Shown here piece after piece: positions 8,701-17,434 of a DNA stretch of 59,110 nt. Origin of the DNA: Gracilaria domingensis. Taxonomy: Eukaryota; Rhodophyta; Florideophyceae; Gracilariales; Gracilariaceae. How positions within the stretch are numbered: position 1 is the stretch's first letter; every line of letters begins with the position of its first letter. The position numbers were made by a program, and so were the translations under genes. Below the pieces are notes generated by a model. That model ran no database searches and had not been told where the DNA came from. It worked only from the letters and a program-made list of their open reading frames with translations. The stretch lies in NCBI GenBank assembly GCA_022539475.1, contig VCMS01000330.1, positions 1-59,110 on the forward strand, written 5' to 3'.

Positions 8701-8970
8701 AATGGGAGGGGCGCACGGAGTGGGGTCGACGATGTCCTCGGACACTGGAGGCTCGGGAAGGCGACAAGGGGCAGTGACCGTTTCGGAAGATGCGGGCGCG
8801 GGCGCGGAAAGCTTGAGACGCTTGCTTCTCCGAATGGGCCGGATATTGTCGTCTTCCAGCGCTGCTTTCAGACGAAACGGGCAATGGTTGACATGCTGTT
8901 GAAGAGATAAGACTCCTCGGCGAGTAACGAAGGGGCACCCACGCTTCTTATGTGTACAGTAGTAGACCAT
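5791..8970 (-). CDS. CACTA-superfamily (Plavaka-like) transposase, 1059 aa
   Basis: The N-terminus has a Cys/His cluster (YYC-C-H-HC) resembling a single zinc finger, then an RRSKRLKL nuclear-localisation-like patch. The central part carries the Plavaka-type core: YTDKSSTT with the presumed first catalytic Asp, then RRKCIRDDL, ILEPILNL, CHPLLASY, and a CHRCKAP metal knuckle. FSFEPLHNLHLGISK and KYYDAGIYEHAHLLFKRHYKK match conserved C-terminal segments of this family. The ATG at 8970 is the first on the reading frame; the frame is open upstream to 9054 through a TTG. The ORF has no internal stop, so this copy may be recent. It is convergent with the plus-strand cargo row. Confidence 0.75.
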   Translation of the reverse strand: MVYYCTHKKRGCPFVTRRGVLSLQQHVNHCPFRLKAALEDDNIRPIRRSKRLKLSAPAPASSETVTAPCRLPEPPVSEDIVDPTPCAPPIPDTSHCVSPSPGPASLEREHGSTSRPVPSEEALGDLHMDYLTVCLASVASNLGHREADELIGLLRDPRFSQKRFNETITSSKRCTELKNAIFERYASKDGFNRRTVSPEGCKFSATLYTRDPVQTLVKQLQLANNENTFFHPIPQTHSTKISHPMSGSLARDATSKLKEMVMGSLDSRIVWYSQEISYSESFVGLLQVYTDKSSTTLKQTSVTAYPLHLIFLNFSDELRRKCIRDDLTVVAYFPTTLIEVSASEADAMPFVSSKSLRESRMQILQESLRQVLEPILNLTQKGFQFIGEDKLSRVCHPLLASYCADIPEAKDILSILHGTKTESPCHRCKAPRSSLCSPIPTSFNGRSQKHTKSIRKTYTAILQHAQKDEAERRPRRARERRSQADTLMRSNSISLIPSFLETSVSLGMIPGLSPYSLFSFEPLHNLHLGISKLIKTATIERLQSDTLCTTIGTSASRSFRTIRTQLLNHANAILAAIERDSPAKGLHIDFSTQEKGKSLNGIFTKDGLRGMLEAKNYKALDMVFPFIGAFFDICCGEQDVAPITTVFSQYSDLLSTLFRYNRDPYWTESSLLCLSSEIEAFKRSATKTLADFHPSRLGTLKFHLLDHLVDDIRRLGSIKYYDAGIYEHAHLLFKRHYKKTSRRTATAVEETIRSIEHGHVRKQWNGNTPYQRNPGLPGTSTQLPRFAMRGRSFTLRALQHCVSSMSSSKTWTAVREMFSSTDTRSILDQIGEQALPPFLSLVKETLDEHSITYFPEKTRITLVNSALVKGGFVPTLEHFDSSSKALKLGRPKYPIIQRVFASPAFGPSRKPKFSTVLVSGEDSETWVAQVVALIRISLLDSALTAPEVAFVRYFEVLPPATNIDHILKCISLRWATNDEKNHTLPFPRHSKAETIVELTPWYGMVPASALQGTVHVVRSNYPAPPFCPPLQWFQHRFYINRFYHDSDEGPTEHVDLVQP

Positions 8971-9350
8971 GGGAAGAAGAAATGAACGAGAAACGACGAC
9001 AAAGACTGCAAGGGAAGGGCGTCGGAAGCGAGAAGGAGGTCGAGCGACAGTCAATATCGACGTGTTGCTGAGAACGGAGAATATATTTTGAGTTTAAATC
9101 ACGTGCTTTCGTTCAAAAAGGAACGTAGGTACACGTCGACCTCAACACAAGGGTGTACTTCTCGTATTATCTACCACTGGTTATAAACCTGTTGTTTCCC
9201 AACGTTGTACGCTGTACACTTGTCCAATCTCGCACAGAAAAATAAATCTCTTCCCTCCGCCGCCGCCCCCGCCAGTCCGACGTCCGACCTTTTGTTACCG
9301 TCGTGATCCGTGCAATCCTCGCGTTCTACTCCGCTCCGTCGTACGTTTTT
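8971..9350. other. transposase 5' flank, mostly non-coding
   Basis: This stretch probably holds the promoter of the minus-strand transposase and the right end of its element. A CACTGG at 9175 resembles a CACTA terminus but has no visible partner. No gene was seen. Confidence 0.3.
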
Positions 9351-9384
9351 CCGCCCTCGCACTCGCTACGAAGTGCGAGGGCGG
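9351..9384. repeat. perfect 13-bp GC-rich hairpin
   Basis: The arms CCGCCCTCGCACT (9351-9363) and AGTGCGAGGGCGG (9372-9384) are perfect reverse complements around an 8-nt loop. Confidence 0.8.
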
Positions 9385-9520
9385 ATGTATTCCGTGCAGT
9401 CTTTTCGTACGTGCTTCCATTTTCTTCTACGTATCTTTGTTCTAAACTAACCAATCCTCACCACGTCTCTTCGCGCTCTGCGACATGTACACGGCAAGAA
9501 AACGGCTTTGGGTTACTTTT

Positions 9521-10405
9521 GCGAGTTACTAGGTCCCTCGACTTTTCTAGCGCAACGTTTCTGTTTTGCTCTTATCAATGGTACGTTCTATCGCATTTCA
9601 ACTGTATCCAACGGAGCATTGACTAACATATGGATACTTTCTGCTTGCGTATACAGGTAAACGACCAATTTCATTTCGTCTCTCAAGATCGATCTCTGGC
9701 TGTTCGGGATAGGCGATTCTGGTGCTTGGTTGGGACATAGGCTGCTCTCTCGTTAATCGCATCTTGCGGTATGTTTGCTGCATGGGCATTCTTGGTGTCC
9801 TTGGTTGTGAGTTCTCGCTTCGACACCTTTTCTCGCTTTACGATGATGGTGGGCTGGTAATCTAACCGATCCCTTTCCTGCTTCTTCCGTTTGCGAGTTA
9901 CTAGGTCCCTCGACTTTTCTAGCGCAACGTTTCTGTTTTGCTCTTATCAATGGTACGTTCTATCGCATTTCAACTGTATCCAACGGAGCATTGACTAACA
10001 TATGGATACTTTCTGCTTGCGTATACAGGTAAACGACCAATTTCATTTCGTCTCTCAAGATCGATTTCTGGCTGTTCGGGATAGGCGATTCTGGTACTTG
10101 GTTGGGACATAGGCTGCTCTTTCGTTGATCGCATCTTGAGGTATGTTTGCTGCATGGGCATTCTTGGTGTCCTTGGTTGTGAGTTCTCGCTTCGACACCT
10201 TTCGCGCTTTACGATGATGGTGGGCTGGTAATCTAACCGATCCCTTTCCTTCTTCTTTTTCATTTTGCGAGTTACTAGGTCCCTCGAATTTTCTAGCGCA
10301 ACGTTTCTGTTTTGGTTTATCAATGGTACGTTCCATCGCATTTCAAATGTATCCAACGGATCATTGACTAACTTATTGATACTTTCTGCTTGCGTATACA
10401 GGTAA
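9521..10405 (+). repeat. tandem repeat, 372-374-bp unit, about 2.4 copies
   Basis: Units beginning GCGAGTTACTAGGTCCCTCG start at 9521, 9893 and 10267; the third is cut near 10405. They are nearly identical, with scattered substitutions and small indels (for example the spacer before the third unit). The minus strand of each unit is open for up to about 128 codons, but because the unit period is not coding-constrained this looks incidental. Confidence 0.9.
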
Positions 10406-10447
10406 ATGACTTTTGATGCGGAGGTAGCTCACGAGTTGCAGGTGCAG

Positions 10448-10599
10448 GTTCCTCAAGTAGGGAACCATGCATCTGGGCATGGTTCTCTACATGAGGAACG
10501 GAGAGGATGAGGCGCTTCGCGCCTCATCTTCTCGGAGTGCGTATTTGTTCTACCAATACAGCCGATGGTGGAGGTGCAGTCTGCGGCATCTGCCGCAGA
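10448..10599. repeat. three consecutive hairpins
   Basis: Hairpin one pairs 10448-10470 with 10477-10499 (21 of 23 positions). Hairpin two pairs 10506-10515 with 10519-10528 perfectly (GATGAGGCGC). Hairpin three pairs 10580-10588 with 10591-10599 perfectly (TCTGCGGCA). Together they would fold most of this 150-nt segment. The function is unknown; element ends or a structured transcript are possible. Confidence 0.8.
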
Positions 10600-11082
10600 T
10601 TGCGCCTACACCCGCTCCATCATGGGGATATGATACATGTAATATAGCGAAGTAGTGGTTAGCAAAAGCGGTCGATAGAAGAATAGATACGAATAAAACG
10701 GTATGATTTCATAATGGGCATCATCTGTACTAGCACTAGTATTCCATGCGTTGCAGGGTATCATTCCGCAGAAGGTATCGTGTAATGTGCACCTTAATGG
10801 AAACTGAACCTAGACTTCGCGAAATACAGTTCAGGTAGCCCTCGACTAAAGAACTAGCACGAGTGGAAAACCCACCAGTATTTACTGCACAGCGATTCTG
10901 GACGACCCAAGCAATTATCTGCAAATTTTGAAATAATTGATCTCGATATTTTTTCAAAAAATTTACTGGACGACCCTTGCCAATTTCTGGACGACCCTCG
11001 CCAAAAACTAGCATCTGCAAGAGACAGACGTTCCATTCCGAAGCGGCGACATCTTCAAACCTTGCGTGCACTAAGCGCAATC

Positions 11083-11706
11083 ATGACCGACAATACTGCA
11101 ACACAGGACAAAGACTTTGCCTCATTTTGGACAGATCTTAAAGAACATATCAGCTCCGCTCAGTGTGAACATCAGGAGTACAAGTTGGTATCTTCTGCTC
11201 TATCCGATGGAAGAAGTATGGGTCAAGGGACGCTCTTTGAACGCGGTCTGCACGTACCAATTAATCACATGGCATACTTTAAGCCTGAGCCAAACGCGAT
11301 TATCATGGAGCTCAAAACCAGAGACCGCCGATCGCACAAGGAAGGGGAGTACCTAAAGGCTGCAGGGTTCTGGCTTGAAATTGCAATGGCATCCTGGACA
11401 TTCGCGATGGGCATGGAGGACCCATTAGAAGCTTCTGAGCTGCTTCAGTTAAGCTATACCGGCATGAAGGCGAGCTTAGAGGTTTTGTCCATGAGAGGAC
11501 AATACTTTAAGGACGTAATACAAAAGGGTCAAGAGCTAGCTCGCCAGCAAGCTTTCTTTGTTGAACAAACTCACGATGCCGTGCACTCTGAAGCGCACCG
11601 CAAGCTGCGCGAGGCACTTTCCAGCAGACTGGAAATTGAAGTGGCGAAGGAATTAGCAAAACTCATGCTCTCTCAGAAAGCCTCCAAAGGCAAAAAATCG
11701 AGTTAG
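11083..11706 (+). CDS. first ORF of the YR retroelement (gag-like position)
   Basis: The 207-aa protein is helical and charged, with no zinc knuckle or known gag signature. The first ATG in frame is at 11083. It ends 27 nt before the RT ORF; the gap contains a GC-rich palindrome (CGGCCGGTCCGGCCG). By position it may be the structural protein. Confidence 0.5.
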   Translation: MTDNTATQDKDFASFWTDLKEHISSAQCEHQEYKLVSSALSDGRSMGQGTLFERGLHVPINHMAYFKPEPNAIIMELKTRDRRSHKEGEYLKAAGFWLEIAMASWTFAMGMEDPLEASELLQLSYTGMKASLEVLSMRGQYFKDVIQKGQELARQQAFFVEQTHDAVHSEAHRKLREALSSRLEIEVAKELAKLMLSQKASKGKKSS

Positions 11707-11732
11707 CCTACGGCCGGTCCGGCCGCGAAGTA

Positions 11733-13466
11733 ATGTCCAACACTTTATTTCCCAAAGAGGATCGCGGGATCAGGTCTCTTTGGAGGAAGACATCCGAGAA
11801 GGCCGATACGTGGCGAACACTTCTTGGGGCCTCTTCCCACACGGTGCGTGCCGTTCAGTATGGAATGTTTGATCCTCCAAAGACACCGTTTACCGAAGGC
11901 ATAGTGCTACTGTCGATCCCACACTGTCCCGTAGACCGGGACTACGCTGAAAAAGACCTCAGCAAACGGCTGTCAGAGAAGGTATACGAAGAGGTGACAG
12001 AAGAGTACGCAATGGCCAGAGTCGCGGAGGGGAAAATGCTATCCTCCGCATTTACCGTATGGCCTACAGACAGTTCCGGAGAGACTAAAAGCCGCTTTGT
12101 CCTTAAAGTTTGCAGGCAGTCGAAGCATTGGTAGCGTGGAAGTATCAAGATGGAGACGCTTCCGGGTTTCGCGCTGGACTTGCTGCAGAATGAAATGTTG
12201 TTATCTTTTGATATCAAAGGCGGTTATCGGGCATTCTACCTGCACCTCTCAATGAGAGACTATTTCTTGTTTCACTACTACGGGCGTCACTTAAGATGTA
12301 TTTCTCTACCCTTCGGATGGGGCCGCTCAGCGCTATGGTTCACCAAGCTGCTGAAGCCACTCGTCCGATACGTAAGAGAGCAGCTCGGATACCGCATCTT
12401 GCCGTATATCGATGACTTTCTGATAGCGCCATCGCCGTTCGGCCGCATCTCTACATTGAAAGACTGCAATGTTGCAACCCGTCGGGTGGACCGCGTGCTC
12501 AAACGGCTAGGTATCACGAGGCACCCGACGAAAGGTGAATGGCCAGGGTCACAAAGTATCGACCATCTCGGATTCCGAATCGATACAGTCGCCATGGAGG
12601 TTCTCGTGGTCCCGCACAAAGTCGCTAGAGTACACGCTATTGCGGCAAAGCTAATCCGCCAGAGCTGCTTGCATCGCCGTCTCGTGTCAATAACGCTGGT
12701 ACGTCACTTTGTCGGTGTCTGTATCGCGCTATCATTAGCATACCCTCTGGCGCGCTTTTATACTCGTTCTTTGTACACTGATATTAGCAGGACATGGAAG
12801 CAAGCAGGGAAAGCAGCACCCAAAACGGTCAGGCTATCTCGACAGTCCCTAAGAGATCTAAGGCACTGGCGATCATTTACGCAAAACCGTGGACGACCCT
12901 TGCATCCGCCAAAGCCAGATCTGGCGCTACACAGCGACGCAGGGGACCTAGGATACGGCGGCACTCTCGGACCTTCGCTCGCTCCTGGAAGCCCAGGTTT
13001 GTGGGCAGGGCGTGGACTATGGCGGACGAAGGACCGACAAGAATGCATCGCTCTTCGCGAATTGCGAGCCGTTCGTCTTCTCTTGTCAGGCCATTTCGCT
13101 CACTTCCTGCGTCAGCCGTCCACACGACATCTGTTAGTTTACGAAGACAATCGAGCCGTGGCTTGTATACTGAACGTCATGGTATCAGCATCGCCCGCCA
13201 TGATGAGCGAGTTACGGAAACTCCACTCCCTGCTTCTCCATCCGGGGGTCGACATTCAAGCGCAATGGATCCCCTCAGCTGTGAACAAGTTCGCAGACAG
13301 GCTGTCGCGGACGTGGCTTCCCTCGGACGCACGAGCGACCACGCATCTAATACGCGCGTTGAAGCAAAAATACGAGTTCGACCGGCACGTCTTTTGGAAC
13401 TGCCCATTCGGCGAGAGACTCGCAGCACGCCGCAAATACCTCACACAACACCTGCAGGACCCATGA
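11733..13466 (+). pseudogene. reverse transcriptase-RNase H of the YR retroelement, broken by one in-frame TAG
   Basis: One frame runs from ATG 11733 to TGA 13466 except for a TAG at 12132-12134. After the stop come SFDIKGGYRAFYLHL (RT motif A region), SLPFGW, and YIDDFLIAPS (catalytic YxDD). RNase H follows with HSDAGDLGYGG, EDNRAVACI and KFADRLSR. The stop falls inside the RT domain, before motif A, so it is probably decay rather than a gene boundary. The TGA at the end overlaps the next ATG as ATGA (13463-13466). Confidence 0.85.
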
Positions 13467-13672
13467 GACACGACAGTATGCCACCTCTGGACCCTCCCTT
13501 CGACTTAATGAGTCTGGTGGTAGCCAAGATAGAGAAAGAAGCAGCAAAGGGAGTACTGGTAGCGCCACATTGGCCTAACCAGGGCTGGTACCATTGGTTA
13601 CGCCGCCTCGCTACGAGCGTAACTGTGTTGCACCCGCACGTCGTCCCGTTCGGCCTACTACACGGTCGGTGA
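13463..13672 (+). CDS. linker segment between RNase H and recombinase (ORF3 start)
   Basis: The segment DPPFDLMSLVVAKIEKEA...LVAPHWPNQGWYHWL matches the conserved NPP-VVAK-LVAP-WP-Q-W stretch that follows RNase H in DIRS/Ngaro elements. It starts with an ATG overlapping the RT stop. In intact relatives it leads into the recombinase; here the frame closes at 13672 and recombinase-like sequence continues in another frame. Confidence 0.55.
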   Translation: MRHDSMPPLDPPFDLMSLVVAKIEKEAAKGVLVAPHWPNQGWYHWLRRLATSVTVLHPHVVPFGLLHGR

Positions 13673-14680
13673 CACGCAGCGGAATGGTCCGTCGTCATAG
13701 CCCGAATTTGCTGCTGACGGATTATCAGTCAACTGTACGTGAATCCGTTTTACATCACGGGGACTCCACCCGACGCAGTGCTCACGCGAAGCGCGCAGCG
13801 GAGCTCGTGGCGCAGTTCGGATACGCACGTTCTACCAGGACAAACCGCGCTACACAATGAACAAAGTGGTTCAATTTCTGCGAGGAACAAGGAGTCACCC
13901 CACTCGTAGACTCCGACTCCCAAGTAGTTGCGTTCATTGGCTACTTGTCGCACCAAGGAAGAATTTCCCCGTCGTCCTTTCCTCACTACCTTTCAGCCAT
14001 ATCAAAATATTATGAACATCACGGACGTCCGTCACCCACGAACTCTCAACTGGTGTCGGACCTTCGACAAGCCTACAACCGTAAACATTGCCGCACAAAG
14101 ACAACGAACATCCGAATCGGATGTCCCGCCCAGTTGCTGCAGCGCATCGTGCAGAAAGGCTGTGAGTCTTCTGAAGACGTTATCATCGCCAGTTCCTGCG
14201 CAGCCGTCGTCGCATACGTGTTCCATCTGCGGTCTGTCAGCTTGGAAGCAATTTCAAAGAATGACCTCACGCTTAAGACCTCACTGCATTAAAATTTTTG
14301 TCACACGCCGCAAAGGAAAGTCGCACTCTCGCCCTCTTGTGCTCAAGTACTGGCGAAACACAAAATTGCCCTGCACTCATTCCCCGTTTATCTTGGTTCG
14401 CAAATGGCTGCGCAGAGTCAAACAGGGTTTTTTGTTTGCCAGAACAACCTCCGTAGGTGGACTTGAATCTGCTCTTCACACTATGTTGCAGAATCTGGAC
14501 GTTGTTCCTCAACAAGGCTTTTCGTACAGCTCATGTAGCCTCAGAATAGGTGCCATGAACGAACTACTTCTGCTCGGGTGCTTAGAGGAAATTATAATGC
14601 ATCATTTTGACTGGACGTCCGGCCGTATGATACAAATCTATACTGACAGTTTGGTCACTCTCTTTAGCTTTTCGAAATGA
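13673..14680 (+). pseudogene. tyrosine recombinase, broken
   Basis: A core-binding-like stretch (FNFCEEQGV, FIGYLSHQGR, YLSAISKYYEHHG) is preceded by a TGA at 13858-13860. The catalytic domain shows VFHLRSVSLEAI (first Arg), then a frame change near 14285, then SSCSLRIGAMNELLLLG and WTSGRMIQIYTD (box II Arg and nucleophile Tyr). The usual His of the HxxR box is Cys here. One stop, one frameshift and the altered box make activity unlikely. Confidence 0.75.
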
Positions 14681-15163
14681 TTCTTTACGCAGTTTCTCCT
14701 CAGTCGGCGCTGCGCATTCCGCTACAATAGACTTGTATGTTTGCCTAGCCAGGACTGCAATTCCACAACTTTTTGGTCTCTTCTACACGATTTATCTCTA
14801 CTGGTATCGATAACAGCCATGAAAGATGTCAAATAAAATAGCAAGCAGCCACATTTGTCGTTACGCATGCCGCGCGTTTCAAGAAACATCTTTGCCCGAC
14901 CGCGCTTATTCAAGACTATTTGAGCGCGTCGCACGGACGCCATGGCGCGTTACGGGGAGCGCTTTTAACGCCGAAGCCGCGGTCACAACGCCTTTACCTT
15001 GCTCCCTATGTCCGTTTTTTTCCAAGTCCTTTCCACTCCTTCACATCACCTGCCCGCCTCTTTTGTGACTTATTCGATTGCTTCGAAAAGAGTCTTAACG
15101 TAGCATTTTAGACTATATTTTTTAGGTCATGTAAAAACGTAAAGGTTTGCGCAAAGCGCTTTG

Positions 15164-15217
15164 ATCTGCTACACTCTTTATACAGTTACCAGTAACTGTA
15201 TAAAGAGTGTAGCAGAT
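15164..15217. repeat. perfect 26-bp inverted repeat with 2-nt spacer
   Basis: Arms 15164-15189 and 15192-15217 are exact reverse complements around CA. The spacer is so short that extrusion or a head-to-head junction of two element ends is possible. Confidence 0.9.
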
Positions 15218-15977
15218 TTGCATGTTTCTCTGCAGTGTGAAGTAACACAGTTTGTCCGCCGATTTTTAGCTAAGAATAGTGGGAATAAACTACGCTTTTT
15301 ACAGTACTGTGTTTCAATTGAGCATTACCCAAATTGTGATTTTAAGAGTTTTGTAATACTGGAGTTACTGTACGTCTACTGTCATATTTTTGGTTTATAT
15401 AGACAAGGAAAACAGCGATCGTAAATTGTGTTACACTACACGTTTACTGTAGGCCATGAGCTTCAGTGATTATCATTCTATTCAGGCTACGCCAAAATGT
15501 GGTAAAAATATTAATATTTGTTTCAAACATTACAAAAATGTTCACGAATATTTGCGGACACGAATTTCTGGGTATGAACAAACTTTAGATGCCAAATAGG
15601 TTTATATGATTTATGTCATATGATTGAATCTCTGATGTGCATAAAGGTCTTTTATTGGTCTGTTAAGACAAGCCAAAGTTTGACCAAATTACGGAGAAAG
15701 GTATATTTGCGGGCGGTAAGTTGCTAATATTTGCCAATATAGGCGTTTTTCTTGAAATTAGAAATGCAAATACTCTATTCTTAGATAGTTTTATGGTGGA
15801 CAAAGATAGGGATACAAAGAATAACTAGTGTAGATTAGAATAGCAACAATAACTCCTAGACTCTAAGGCTTGTTTTGGTAAAAAATGCTACTTTTTAGTC
15901 GATATGTTAGCGAACAATTTAACTCTTTTTGGACGAAAAGCTTATGTCTAGTGTACTAGACATAGGAAACAACCATG

Positions 15978-16300
15978 ATTGGATGCGAACCAGAACAATT
16001 GGTTGTCAGTCTGCCATGTAGTGATGTTTCTTATGTTGAGTGTACTAGACATAAGCATATATTATGCACATTTTACATAACTGCATGCGTGTTGCGCTAT
16101 CATTAGCTCTCTGAAAATTCTGCGCAATTTCTCGCCAATGACTACTGCTCAGAGAAATCAATATGCGCATGAAAACAATCAATCAACTACTACTGGTTAA
16201 ATTTACTGCATTTTAACTCGTCTTTGCAAGTTATTGGCTTGCTCTTATGTCTACCATGCTAGACATAAGAATTTTTAGTCCCTTCTTAAGGGTTAATGTT
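15978..16300 (+). repeat. dispersed repeat, copy A
   Basis: It aligns along its whole length with the reverse complement of 47777-48110. Shared landmarks in order are GATTGGATGCGAA, TCTGCCATGT, CTAGACATAAGC, CATTAGCTCTCTGAAA, TCAGAGAAATCAATATGC, CAACTACTACTGGTTAAATT and a pyrimidine-flanked TTTTAGTCCC...GGGTTAA end. No coding capacity; probably a non-autonomous element. Confidence 0.85.
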
Positions 16301-17434
16301 CGTTGGAAGAAAAACTGAGGATTGAACATGCGGTCAACTTATCAGGCATTTAGCGAAAAGTTTTGCACGTATCTTGGCTGTATGACCATGGTTGCCAAAT
16401 AACATGTCATCTTACAAATGTACAAAATTTTAATTAAAATTGCGGGAAACTGTGTGAGGCTTGTGGCAAGTATTGCCACGTCGCTAGACTACTTGCGCGA
16501 GAATTACAACTTCTTGTGTTTCCCGCAAGCTCCTGAAGAAACTATATATGAGACCAAATTTACAGAACCGAGGGAAGGTGTAGAGATATATCGGCGACGT
16601 ATAGGTACAAGATGGTTTGTTGTACGGCCGGAACGAAGGTAGCACTTCATCGTTTTCATGTCATCTTGGATGGCTTGACATCTCAGAGAAGTTCCATTTC
16701 AATCTGTGGTAGAATCTTCTGCCTGAGCCAATAGCTAGATATAATTTCAAGCGCGGAGATACAGAGGTGCCATTTCTTGGAAATCAATTTCGAAATAGAG
16801 GAAACTAGTCATTTGCTTCGGTGCGATGGGTCTTTCTGTGTCCTCACTTTCGTACCCCAGCAGAACTTGCCATAGAACGATAGGTAAGGGAGAGTTCCCA
16901 ACACTTCACTTCCAATCTTTGGCATGGGGTTGGCTCTCGAGTGAGCGGAGTACAGCCGTGACTAATTGTTAGACAGCCCCAGATGAATTGAAAGCCAAAT
17001 TTTTTTTTGTCCACCCACGCTATTGGTGGTCGGGCACCAGCAACGGTTCACTTCCGTGTCATGTTATCTCCGTCAGGCATTTGGCTTTTTGCTAGATGTA
17101 CATAGGTGCAAGGTATATGAAGCATGAATTCATGGGTGACTTTACCCTAACGAGCAGCATATGACCTTGTGGCGCACAGTGTTCCTACTACAAATACGAT
17201 GACTTGCACCTACGCTGCATTCGTCGCCCGTGGAACTATCCCTGAACCATATATATATTAAGCGTCCCTTGTCTGACTTCAGCTCCGACTGCATCGAACT
17301 AGTGAACTTCGGAAGTCACTGCATACGTTATTCATCTCGTGTGGTTTGGCATCCCCTATTCGTATCGCTGTTTCTTATCTTCTCACTACTTATCCAAAAG
17401 TCTTCGCCTGAGTTGCTCCATCCGCGCCAGTATA

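Larger units (their letters stand above)
1..9060. mobile_element. CACTA/Plavaka-like DNA transposon with an epigenetic-enzyme gene row (left end outside window)
   Basis: The unit contains a convergent transposase and a plus-strand row of at least six packed ORFs including a DNA methyltransferase and a SET protein. All six ORFs are open and in good condition, unlike the other mobile elements in the window. Neither terminal inverted repeats nor target duplications could be identified; the left end lies before the window and the right end probably falls between 9055 and 9520. Membership of all ORFs in one element rests on their packing and lack of host-like genes among them. Confidence 0.6.
11083..14680 (+). 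mobile_element. tyrosine-recombinase retroelement (DIRS/Ngaro-like), decayed
   Basis: The gene order is a small first ORF, reverse transcriptase-RNase H, a linker domain, then a tyrosine recombinase with no DDE integrase. This is the signature of DIRS/Ngaro/PAT elements. Internal stops and a frameshift break the RT and recombinase. Terminal repeats were not identified; the short motif CTGGACGACCC occurs three times at 10896-10996 just upstream. Confidence 0.8.
14690..17434. other. long AT-rich non-coding region
   Basis: No gene was seen. It holds a perfect 26-bp inverted repeat (15164-15217), three CTTATGTCTAG-type palindromes (15940-16270) and one copy of a dispersed repeat (15978-16300). 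A TATA-like run at about 17250-17260 may belong to the promoter of the dehydrogenase-family gene at 17435. Confidence 0.6.

Noticed and set aside
9970..10356. Minus-strand ORF within the tandem repeat
   Set aside because: It restates the repeat unit in translation and breaks at unit borders, so it is probably not a gene.
16418..16642. ORF of 74 codons in the AT-rich region
   Set aside because: It is short, isolated and has no family match or splice partner.
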